7,450 nt of DNA from positions 1 to 7,450 of the forward strand of contig CAIRWO010000079.1 of the NCBI GenBank assembly GCA_903882345.1. The letters run 5' to 3'. The number at the start of each line of letters is the position of its first letter. Position 1 is the stretch's first letter. The notes beneath the pieces were generated by a model that was given only the letters and a program-made list of their open reading frames with translations, was not told where the DNA came from and ran no database searches. Source of the DNA: Candidatus Omnitrophota bacterium (lineage in GTDB: Bacteria > Omnitrophota > Gorgyraeia > Gygaellales > Profunditerraquicolaceae). Below, piece after piece: positions 1 to 5,725 of the stretch. The translations under genes and the position numbers were made by a program.

Positions 1-713
1 AAGATCGAAGCGAGGAAACCGTAAATCGGAAGGATGACTGAAAGCGATGGTTTGCTCAAGAGAAAAAAATGGCCAAGGCTCGATTTAGACAATGGCTCTC
101 CGATAACTACTCCCGCAACGACTATTGCCACGCCGATCAGTGAGGCTTCGACAATTTTTCCCGGCCGCAGTTTATACATATATAACGCCACTATAAGGGC
201 TGCCGGGATGGTTGCGGCAATGGTAAAGGTTGCCCAGGAACTTTCGTTGAGCGCGTTAACGACAACCAGGGCAAGCCCGGCTAATGCCGTGATGATGATA
301 AAGAGTATGGCAAATCCGGTGATTAACCCCGCGGTCTTTCCCACGTTTTTCCTTGCCAGCCGCGTCAGTGATAATCCTTTTGTCCTTACCGAAGCAAAGA
401 GGATTACCGTATCGTGCACCGCGCCGCCGAGCACAGCGCCGATGAGTATCCAAAGGAATCCCGGCAGGAAGCCGAACTGCGCGGCAAGCACAGGCCCGAC
501 CAGCGGCCCGGCTCCGGATATTGCCGCAAAGTGATGGCCAAAAAGCACATATTTGTTTGTCGGGTGGTAATCCCGGCCGTCCTGAAATTTATGCGCCGGG
601 GTGGGTAGATTATCATTAATCACAAGGATCTTCGCGATGATAAATTTTGCATAGAAACGGTAGGCAAGCGCGAATACAAGCAGGCTTACAATGATTAAGG
701 TTAAGGCGTGCAT
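1..713 (-). CDS. cstA: CstA-family carbon starvation / peptide transporter, N-terminal part (runs off left edge)
   Basis: Reading the minus strand from the ATG at 713 down to base 3 gives about 237 residues with no stop, so the gene is cut by the window edge. CstA proteins are multi-pass inner-membrane transporters linked to uptake of peptides or pyruvate on carbon limitation. What is seen: an N-terminal hydrophobic helix (about 1-18), the family motif TPAHKFQDGRDYHPTNK (about 37-53), then LFGHHFAAISGAGPLVGP (about 56-73), a Trp-containing helix and GGAVHDTVILFASVRTKG (about 95-112). More hydrophobic segments follow near 125-152, 160-178, 187-205 and from 222 on. These match the N-terminal CstA domain closely. 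The start is chosen because it sits just before the first helix, and an upstream ATG in the same frame is stopped after five codons. No Shine-Dalgarno precedes it. It is divergent from fabF. Whether it is a full-length or a short-form CstA cannot be seen. Confidence 0.93.
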   Translation of the reverse strand, partial: MHALTLIIVSLLVFALAYRFYAKFIIAKILVINDNLPTPAHKFQDGRDYHPTNKYVLFGHHFAAISGAGPLVGPVLAAQFGFLPGFLWILIGAVLGGAVHDTVILFASVRTKGLSLTRLARKNVGKTAGLITGFAILFIIITALAGLALVVVNALNESSWATFTIAATIPAALIVALYMYKLRPGKIVEASLIGVAIVVAGVVIGEPLSKSSLGHFFLLSKPSLSVILPIYGFLASI

Positions 714-719
714 GGAAGT

Positions 720-748
720 AATTTAAAAGAAAATTGCCATTATGTCAA
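720..748 (-). promoter_or_regulatory. Putative sigma70-like promoter for cstA
   Basis: On the minus strand a perfect TTGACA (bases 748 to 743) is followed after 17 bases by TAAATT (725 to 720), a 4 of 6 match to the -10 consensus. Transcription would be expected to start close to base 713, which is the A of the cstA start codon, so the transcript could be leaderless. The region directly before the ATG has no purine-rich ribosome binding site, which agrees with that. The call is inferred from motif and spacing only. Confidence 0.5.
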
Positions 749-777
749 ATAATAATCATTCCATTCTTCGTATATTC

Positions 778-786
778 TGGTATAAT
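778..786 (+). promoter_or_regulatory. Putative extended -10 promoter for fabF
   Basis: TGGTATAAT is a perfect TATAAT (781-786) with the extended -10 TG at 778-779. No good -35 box lies 16-18 bases upstream, which extended -10 promoters can tolerate. The -10 ends only eight bases before the fabF ATG at 795, so the predicted start of transcription falls at about 792-794 and the mRNA would have almost no leader. The intervening bases are pyrimidine-rich and contain no Shine-Dalgarno. Confidence 0.5.
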
Positions 787-794
787 CCTTCCTG

Positions 795-2039
795 ATGAAA
801 AAAAGAAGAGTAGTGATAACCGCGTTGGGGGTTGTGTCTTCCGTCGGCATCGGTAAGGATGAATTTTGGCAGGCCAACCTTGAGGCCAGATCAGGCATAA
901 CCGCAATCAGCGGTTTTGATGCCTCCCTGTTCAATTCAAGAATTTCCAGCGCAGTAAAAAACTTTAATCCCGAAGATTATATCAACCGCGATACGGCAAA
1001 GAAAGCCGACCGGTTTGTGCACCTTGGCCTTGCGGCAACTAAGTTGGCGTTTGATGATCTGTCCGCGGATCTGGAGAAAGCGGATAGAGCGAGGATCGGC
1101 GTAATTTACGGTTCCGGCTTAGGCGGCGTATTGTTTCACGAAGAGCAGATATTGAAGGGTTATGATAAAGGCACGCACCGGCTCCATCCATTATGCGTGC
1201 CGCGGATAACTCCTAATGCCGTAGCTTCGCAGATCGCGATTTATTTTAATCTGCTCGGTCCGAACATGGTGATCTCCAATGCCTGCGCCTCCGGCACTAA
1301 TGCTATCGGAGAAGCGTATAGAAAGATACAGGCTGGTGACGCGGATATGATTATTACCGGCGGGGCTGAGGCGCCGCTTACAGAATTTACTTTTGGCGCT
1401 TATGATGCGATGCGCGTGCTTTCCAAACGGAATTCAGAGCCGGAAAAAGCCAGTCGGCCTTTTGACCGTGAGCGCGACGGTTTTGTCTTGGCAGAGGGCG
1501 CGGCAACCCTGATACTGGAAGATTTAAAGCATGCCTTAAAGAGGGGAGCTCACGTTTACGCCGAGATTACCGGATATTTTTCCAATTCCGGGGCTTATCA
1601 TATGGCCATACCCGAGCCTACGGGCAGGGATATCGGCCTGGCAATGGCCGGAGTATTAAAAGATGCTCATCTTAAACCTAAAGACATCGATTATATCAAC
1701 GCCCACGGCACTTCCACGACGCTGAATGATAAAGTAGAGACAAAGGCGATCAAGGATGTCTTTGGCGAAGCAGCTTATAAAATTCCCGTTTCGTCAACTA
1801 AGTCGATGGTCGGCCATGCCATCGGAGCTGCCGGCGCGATTGAGGCAGTAGCCTGCTGCCTGGCGATAGAAACCCAGATCGTGCCTCCGACAATCAATTA
1901 TCAGAATCCTGATCCGGATTGCGATCTGGATTATGTACCCGGTCAGCCGCGGCAGGCAAAACTAAAAAATGTCCTTTCTAATTCTTTCGGCTTCGGTTCC
2001 AATAATGCCTGTCTGGTCTTCCGCAAATTTAAAAGATAA
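795..2039 (+). CDS. fabF: Beta-ketoacyl-ACP synthase II (FabF/KAS II)
   Basis: This is a cytosolic condensing enzyme that extends acyl-ACP with malonyl-ACP in type II fatty acid synthesis. The 414-residue length is that of FabF. The catalytic set is complete and in register with E. coli FabF: nucleophile Cys164 in NACASGTNAIGEAY, His304 in NAHGTSTTLND, Lys336 in SSTKSMVGH and His341 in the same motif. The C-terminal NSFGFGSNNACLVF (396-409) is the usual glycine-rich gatekeeper loop. The N-terminus KKRRVVITALGVVSSVG is where FabF proteins begin, which supports the ATG at 795 although there is no Shine-Dalgarno. One family position differs: the loop near 264-270 reads NSGAYHM where many FabF have an acidic residue (GDAYHM). 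No acpP, fabG or fabD is adjacent, so the gene stands alone in this window. A specialised condensing enzyme of a secondary lipid pathway is possible but nothing in the active site requires it. Confidence 0.94.
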   Translation: MKKRRVVITALGVVSSVGIGKDEFWQANLEARSGITAISGFDASLFNSRISSAVKNFNPEDYINRDTAKKADRFVHLGLAATKLAFDDLSADLEKADRARIGVIYGSGLGGVLFHEEQILKGYDKGTHRLHPLCVPRITPNAVASQIAIYFNLLGPNMVISNACASGTNAIGEAYRKIQAGDADMIITGGAEAPLTEFTFGAYDAMRVLSKRNSEPEKASRPFDRERDGFVLAEGAATLILEDLKHALKRGAHVYAEITGYFSNSGAYHMAIPEPTGRDIGLAMAGVLKDAHLKPKDIDYINAHGTSTTLNDKVETKAIKDVFGEAAYKIPVSSTKSMVGHAIGAAGAIEAVACCLAIETQIVPPTINYQNPDPDCDLDYVPGQPRQAKLKNVLSNSFGFGSNNACLVFRKFKR

Positions 2040-2045
2040 AATAGG

Positions 2046-2073
2046 TTGACAAAGGGCCCATTTATATTAAAAT
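2046..2073 (+). promoter_or_regulatory. Putative sigma70-like promoter for the pagL-like five-gene block
   Basis: A perfect TTGACA (2046-2051), a 16-base spacer and TAAAAT (2068-2073, 5 of 6) lie just after the fabF stop. Transcription would start near 2080, giving about a 14-base leader before the ATG at 2094, again without a Shine-Dalgarno. It could drive all five genes from 2094 to 6933, alongside read-through from fabF, since no terminator separates them. This promoter also argues against the in-frame TTG at 2046 as a start codon for the downstream gene. Confidence 0.6.
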
Positions 2074-2093
2074 ATTCGAAATTGCATAAAATT

Positions 2094-2690
2094 ATGAGGA
2101 ATAGTTTTATCATTGTCGCATTGCTGGCTACGCTGGTTTTAAGCGGCGTTTGCCGGGCAGAAAAACCGGAGAAAAAATGCCTTACCGGCATTGAGTTTTT
2201 TACCGGTTTCGGCAAAGCGAAACTGCACGCACAAGGCAATTATTACCTTGCGCCGTTTATTTTTGACCTGGATTTTGACATTAAGCCGCCGATAGAAAGA
2301 TTACTCGAGAAGATAGGCATAAAATATCCCGGCTTGATACAGTTTCAGCTTGAGCCGTTTATTAATACTGCCTATAGCCCGTACGCAAATGTAGAAGTGG
2401 GTAATACCTTTATGTTTAAAATAGGGATTCTGCCTGAAACATCTAAATTCCAGCCCTATGCCAAAGCCGGAATAGGTATGCTTTATATGAGCCAGCACAG
2501 CCGCGAACAGTCCACGCAGTTTAATTTTGAAGAGCAAGGTGGCCTCGGCGCCCATTATTTTCTTAAGAAGAACATTGCCATCAATGGCGAGTGCCGTATC
2601 CGCCACGTCTCTAACGCAGGTATTGACCAGCCTAACCACGGCATAAACAGCCTGTTTTTCCTTTTGGGCGCTACCTACCAGTTTGACTAA
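2094..2690 (+). CDS. PagL-like lipid A 3-O-deacylase / acyloxyacyl hydrolase, outer membrane
   Basis: The 198-residue product starts with a clear signal peptide (RN, then a hydrophobic run at 4-19, then CRA before Glu23, a type I-like cleavage site). The mature part has alternating polar and hydrophobic stretches typical of a small outer-membrane beta-barrel. The diagnostic part is HVSNAGIDQPNHGINS at 171-186, which matches the PagL active-site motif HxSNAG...QPNxG, with His171 and Ser173 as the catalytic pair. PagL enzymes remove the 3-O acyl chain from lipid A in the outer leaflet. The third residue of the Pseudomonas PagL triad (Glu) aligns with Asn185 here, so activity is likely but not assured. 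The barrel ends YQFD, close to the usual terminal aromatic residue. ATG 2094 is chosen over the in-frame TTG at 2046 because it places the signal peptide at the N-terminus and leaves the promoter outside the gene. The next gene begins 18 bases after its stop. Confidence 0.82.
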   Translation: MRNSFIIVALLATLVLSGVCRAEKPEKKCLTGIEFFTGFGKAKLHAQGNYYLAPFIFDLDFDIKPPIERLLEKIGIKYPGLIQFQLEPFINTAYSPYANVEVGNTFMFKIGILPETSKFQPYAKAGIGMLYMSQHSREQSTQFNFEEQGGLGAHYFLKKNIAINGECRIRHVSNAGIDQPNHGINSLFFLLGATYQFD

Positions 2691-2708
2691 AAATCATAAA
2701 AAGTAATC

Positions 2709-3380
2709 ATGCATAATATACGTCTTTCCAGCCTATCGCAATGCCTTGTATTTTTTGATTTCGATAATACGATCACGACTTTCGATGTCTTGGATGATAT
2801 CATAAAGCGCTTTTCCGTTAATAAAGACTGGGTGAAGTTTGAAGAGGCCTGGGAGAAGGGCGAGATCGGGTCCCGGCGCTGCCTCGAAGGGCAGCTGCGC
2901 AGCGTAAGGGTAACCAGAAAAGAGCTGTTCCGTTATCTGTCCGGGATAAAAATTGACCCGCATTTTCACAAAATATATGCCATGCTCAAGAGAGAAGGTT
3001 TGCGGCCGGTAATCTTAAGCGATAATTTTAATCCGATCATAAAATTCATTCTTAAAAATAATGATATTGGAGAGATGCGCATATTCGCCAATAATTTAAG
3101 CTTCCGTGGCGACAGGCTTTTGTCTTCATTCCCTCATGTGAACAGCCATTGCCTGCGCTGCGCGCATTGCAAAAAGAAAAACTTGCTAAAAAAGGGAGTT
3201 AGAGATAAAATAATTATGTATATCGGTGACGGGCTTTCGGATATCTGCCCGGCAGAAAATTCCGATATGGTATTCGCAAAGGGCAAGCTCCTTGAGCATT
3301 TTCGGAGTAAAAAGAAGCTTTGCCTGGCATTCAGGAATTTGGACGATATCTATAATTATTACAGGGGGCTGGAAAAATGA
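2709..3380 (+). CDS. HAD-superfamily subfamily IB phosphatase (MtnX / phosphoserine phosphatase-like)
   Basis: A 223-residue cytosolic phosphomonoesterase of the haloacid dehalogenase superfamily. Motif I is FFDFDNTIT with nucleophile Asp17 and general acid Asp19, motif II is LSDN with Ser104, and motif IV is YIGDGLSDICPAENSD with Asp174 and Asp178 for magnesium. A Lys in the 155-167 stretch would serve as motif III. A helical cap lies between motifs I and II (about 30-90), as in serine phosphatase and MtnX enzymes. Cys148, Cys151 and Cys154 form a CxxCxxCK element like that seen in MtnX/PHOSPHO1-type relatives. The GDGxSDxCPA wording is also closest to that branch. The substrate cannot be read from the sequence; candidates are a phosphorylated sugar, amino acid or amino alcohol handled by the neighbouring aminotransferases. 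No good ribosome binding site is seen before the ATG, but motif I lies only 16 residues in and no later Met could replace it. Its TGA overlaps the next ATG. Confidence 0.85.
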   Translation: MHNIRLSSLSQCLVFFDFDNTITTFDVLDDIIKRFSVNKDWVKFEEAWEKGEIGSRRCLEGQLRSVRVTRKELFRYLSGIKIDPHFHKIYAMLKREGLRPVILSDNFNPIIKFILKNNDIGEMRIFANNLSFRGDRLLSSFPHVNSHCLRCAHCKKKNLLKKGVRDKIIMYIGDGLSDICPAENSDMVFAKGKLLEHFRSKKKLCLAFRNLDDIYNYYRGLEK

Positions 3381-4792
3381 ACCAAAAACAAAAAGTCAGT
3401 AAAAAATCCTCTCTAAAATCCCGCGATGATGAATTGCTCAAGCTGGAAGCGGAATATTGTTCCTGGGGCGATACGGTACATTATGCGGAAAAGCTGAATA
3501 TTTTTAGCCGCTCCGAGGGTATTTACCTCTATGACCGGGAAGGCACAGAATATCTTGACCTGCAGATGTGGTATTCCGCGGCAAATTTCGGTTATAAGAA
3601 CGAAAGGTTAAATAACGCGCTGAAGAGGCAGCTCGATAAATTGCCGCAGCTGGCATGTCAATATCTGCATGAAGAAAAAATATTGCTGGCAACCAAGCTT
3701 TCCCAGAGGATCGGGATGATCTTTGAGGAAAAAGGCAGGGTGCATTTTAATGTCGGAGGCTCGGCAGCAGTAGAAGACTCTCTGAAGATCGTCAGGAGCT
3801 ACTCCGGAAAAAACCTTGTCTTTGCATTTATGGGGGGCTACCACGGCAGGACTTTGGCTGCTTCGGCAATTACTTCCAGCTACCGCTACAGGGAAAAATT
3901 CGGGCATTTTTCCGACCGCGCCTCGTTTATACCTTATCCCTATTGTTTCAGGTGCCCTTATGAAAAGAAGCGGGATTTCTGCGACCTGTATTGCCTCAGG
4001 CAGTTTGAGCGGTTGTTTGAAACAGAATATCATTCTGTCCTGAACGTGAAAACAGGTAAATGCGAATTCGGGGCTTTCTACATTGAGCCGGTTCAGGGAA
4101 CCGGCGGCTATGTCGTGCCCCCGCAGGATTATTTTACCGGCCTTAGAGAAATCCTTAAAAGGTATAATATACTCATGGTTGACGATGAGATCCAGATGGG
4201 GTTTTTCCGGACCGGTAAATTCTGGGCAATTGAGCATTTTAATGTTGTCCCGGATATCGTGGTATTCGGAAAGGCGCTTACTAATGGGCTGAACCCTCTT
4301 TCCGGTATTTGGGCCAAGGAGAAATTGATTTCTCCGCAGGCCTTTCCGCCCGGCTCAACGCATTCTACTTTTTCCTCGAATACGCTGGGAACAGCAGTGG
4401 GTTTGGAAACGGTAAAATTGATCGAAGAATCAAATTTTGCCACCGAAGTCCCTAAAAAGGGAGAGTATTTAGTTTCCCGATTGCGCAAGCTGGCCAAAAA
4501 ATACCCGCAAATCGGGCATGTCGGCGGCTTAGGCCTGGCAATACGCATAGAGGTCTGCCAGAAGGATAGCTTTACTCCCAATAAGGAGCTTACCGACGCC
4601 ATAACGAACATCGGCCTTTCCGGTAATTTGGATGTCGGCGGAAAGAAGCGGGGGCTTGTATTGGATGTCGGCGGTTATTATAAAAATGTCTTTACGCTGG
4701 CGCCATCCTTATATATTACAGAAGAAGAGATTGACCTCGCAGTCGAACTTTTTGAAGAAGCGCTTAAAAAAGGCATTGCAGCGACTGCTTAA
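3377..4792 (+). CDS. Class III (ornithine/GABA/lysine-type) PLP-dependent aminotransferase
   Basis: A 471-residue fold-type I aminotransferase that would move an amino group, typically from a terminal amine, to a keto acid. PLP-site features are Gly128-Ser129-Ala130 in VGGSAAVEDSLK (phosphate loop), Tyr155-His156 in GGYHGRT (ring stacking), Glu237 in IEPVQG, Asp270 and Gln273 in DDEIQMGFFRTG (pyridine nitrogen and O3'), Lys299 in VVFGKALTNG (Schiff base) and Thr331 in THSTFSSNT. The GGSAAVE loop resembles lysine 6-aminotransferases more than acetylornithine enzymes. A C-x2-C-x8-C-x3-C element (Cys190, 193, 202, 206) is present. The usual Arg of the late RLAPPL motif is Thr440 here (NVFTLAPSL), so the substrate carboxylate must be bound differently. 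The ATG overlaps the upstream phosphatase stop (ATGA) with AGGGGG eight bases ahead, so translation is probably coupled. The exact substrate is unknown. Confidence 0.9.
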   Translation: MNQKQKVSKKSSLKSRDDELLKLEAEYCSWGDTVHYAEKLNIFSRSEGIYLYDREGTEYLDLQMWYSAANFGYKNERLNNALKRQLDKLPQLACQYLHEEKILLATKLSQRIGMIFEEKGRVHFNVGGSAAVEDSLKIVRSYSGKNLVFAFMGGYHGRTLAASAITSSYRYREKFGHFSDRASFIPYPYCFRCPYEKKRDFCDLYCLRQFERLFETEYHSVLNVKTGKCEFGAFYIEPVQGTGGYVVPPQDYFTGLREILKRYNILMVDDEIQMGFFRTGKFWAIEHFNVVPDIVVFGKALTNGLNPLSGIWAKEKLISPQAFPPGSTHSTFSSNTLGTAVGLETVKLIEESNFATEVPKKGEYLVSRLRKLAKKYPQIGHVGGLGLAIRIEVCQKDSFTPNKELTDAITNIGLSGNLDVGGKKRGLVLDVGGYYKNVFTLAPSLYITEEEIDLAVELFEEALKKGIAATA

Positions 4793-4795
4793 AGG

Positions 4796-5725
4796 ATGCA
4801 GCCACGGTCAGTCCGTATCCTTAATTTTGACTCCAGTATCACCGAGCAGCATAATTTAATCCAGCGGTTTAACCCCGCGATAATTGACCTGCGGGCAATC
4901 GGGCTTCGTTGCCGGCTCTGGATGAATGCCGCTACGGCAGCAAAGATAAGAGAATCTCTGGATCCTTCCTTAAAAGCTTCAGTAACCTTCTTTGGCTCAG
5001 GTGATTTTCACCATATTTCCAGCTTGCTCATCCGCCAGTTTGACGAGCCGATCAGCGTGATCATATTTGATCACCATCCTGATTGGGACATTTTACCTCC
5101 AAAATTCGGCTGTGGTTCATGGGTATCGAGAATTCTTGAAATGCCCAATGTCCGCAAAGTTATTCTCTTGGGTGTTTCTTCCGAAGATATTTCCAGCAAA
5201 GGTATGCGAACCGCGAATCTGGCTGCGTTAAAAGAAGGACGGCTGGAAATATATCCTTATGCTCATTCGCCTACTAAAGTTTTTCTCCGGCCCGTGCCGG
5301 AAAATATATCGTTTGAACTGCGCCGGCATTTACTGCGCCGCAGCATTGTTTGGCAGGAGCTTAAAAATAAAAATTTAAATGATTTTTTCTTAAAACTAAT
5401 ACAACGGCTGCCAACCCGTAAGGTCTATGTAAGTATAGATAAGGATTGCCTTGCCTCGGGTTATTCCCTGACGAATTGGGAAGAGGGTTGTTTTTCTCTT
5501 GATCAGCTGCTTCTATTGCTGGGTTTAGTTAAAGAGAAACTGGAAATTGTTGGTTTGGATGTAACCGGCGAGTATTCCTTGCCCTGTTTTGCCAATAAAA
5601 TAAAGGCGGCCTTAAGCCGCCTTGATCATCCCAGGGATTACTCGGGGAAAGGCAAGCCGCAGGAAGCAATAAATTCAATAAACGAAAAGACAAATATCGC
5701 GATTTTAGAAAGGCTGGGGATATGA
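4796..5725 (+). CDS. Arginase/agmatinase-fold (ureohydrolase superfamily) metallohydrolase, substrate unknown
   Basis: The 309-residue protein has the arginase length and a full set of candidate ligands for a two-metal (usually Mn) centre: His72/73 in GSGDFHH, Asp92, His94 and Asp96 in FDHHPDWD, Asp215 and Asp217 in SIDKDCL, and Glu259 in GLDVTGEYS. Classical arginases and agmatinases read GGDHS, DAHxD, DxDxxDP and DxxE at these places, so this is a divergent branch. Similar GSG(N/D)YH and FDxHPDM-type sequences are, from memory, found in uncharacterised bacterial arginase-family proteins. Superfamily chemistry is hydrolysis of a guanidino or amidine group to urea or ammonia, or of formimino groups; deacetylases share the fold. 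The start follows the aminotransferase stop by three bases and is in the same frame; AGG abuts the ATG too closely to be a normal ribosome binding site, so re-initiation by the terminating ribosome is likely. Its TGA overlaps the next ATG. Confidence 0.8.
   Translation: MQPRSVRILNFDSSITEQHNLIQRFNPAIIDLRAIGLRCRLWMNAATAAKIRESLDPSLKASVTFFGSGDFHHISSLLIRQFDEPISVIIFDHHPDWDILPPKFGCGSWVSRILEMPNVRKVILLGVSSEDISSKGMRTANLAALKEGRLEIYPYAHSPTKVFLRPVPENISFELRRHLLRRSIVWQELKNKNLNDFFLKLIQRLPTRKVYVSIDKDCLASGYSLTNWEEGCFSLDQLLLLLGLVKEKLEIVGLDVTGEYSLPCFANKIKAALSRLDHPRDYSGKGKPQEAINSINEKTNIAILERLGI
5603..5623. repeat. Eight-bp inverted repeat inside the arginase-fold gene
   Basis: AAGGCGGC (5603-5610), a five-base loop and GCCGCCTT (5616-5623) form a perfect GC-rich hairpin. 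On the minus strand it is followed by TATTTTATTGG, which resembles a rho-independent terminator, but no minus-strand gene leads into it. On the plus strand there is no U-run. It lies in codons for roughly residues 270-276 and may be only codon choice. Confidence 0.55.

Noticed and set aside
34..534. Plus-strand open frame of 166 codons
   Set aside because: It is antisense to the cstA coding sequence, which shows clear family motifs; the plus-strand translation resembles nothing and has no ribosome binding site.
2046..2093. TTG at 2046 as the start of the pagL-like protein
   Set aside because: It would put 16 extra residues before the signal peptide, and the TTG is part of a perfect -35 box. 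ATG 2094 fits far better.
2683..2710. TTGACT at 2683 as a separate promoter for the HAD phosphatase gene
   Set aside because: The only -10-like sequence at proper spacing overlaps the start codon and is poor. The 18-base gap fits operon transcription.
4087..4105. Seven-bp inverted repeat GCCGGTT/AACCGGC in the aminotransferase gene
   Set aside because: It falls in codons for the conserved EPVQGTGG motif and is short; it is weaker than the stems in the DegT gene and probably chance.
3608..4237. Minus-strand open frame of 209 codons
   Set aside because: It lies opposite the class III aminotransferase gene, whose PLP motifs are unmistakable. The antisense translation shows no domain.
4129..4611. 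Minus-strand open frame of 160 codons
   Set aside because: Also antisense to the aminotransferase gene, with no start signal or recognisable motif.
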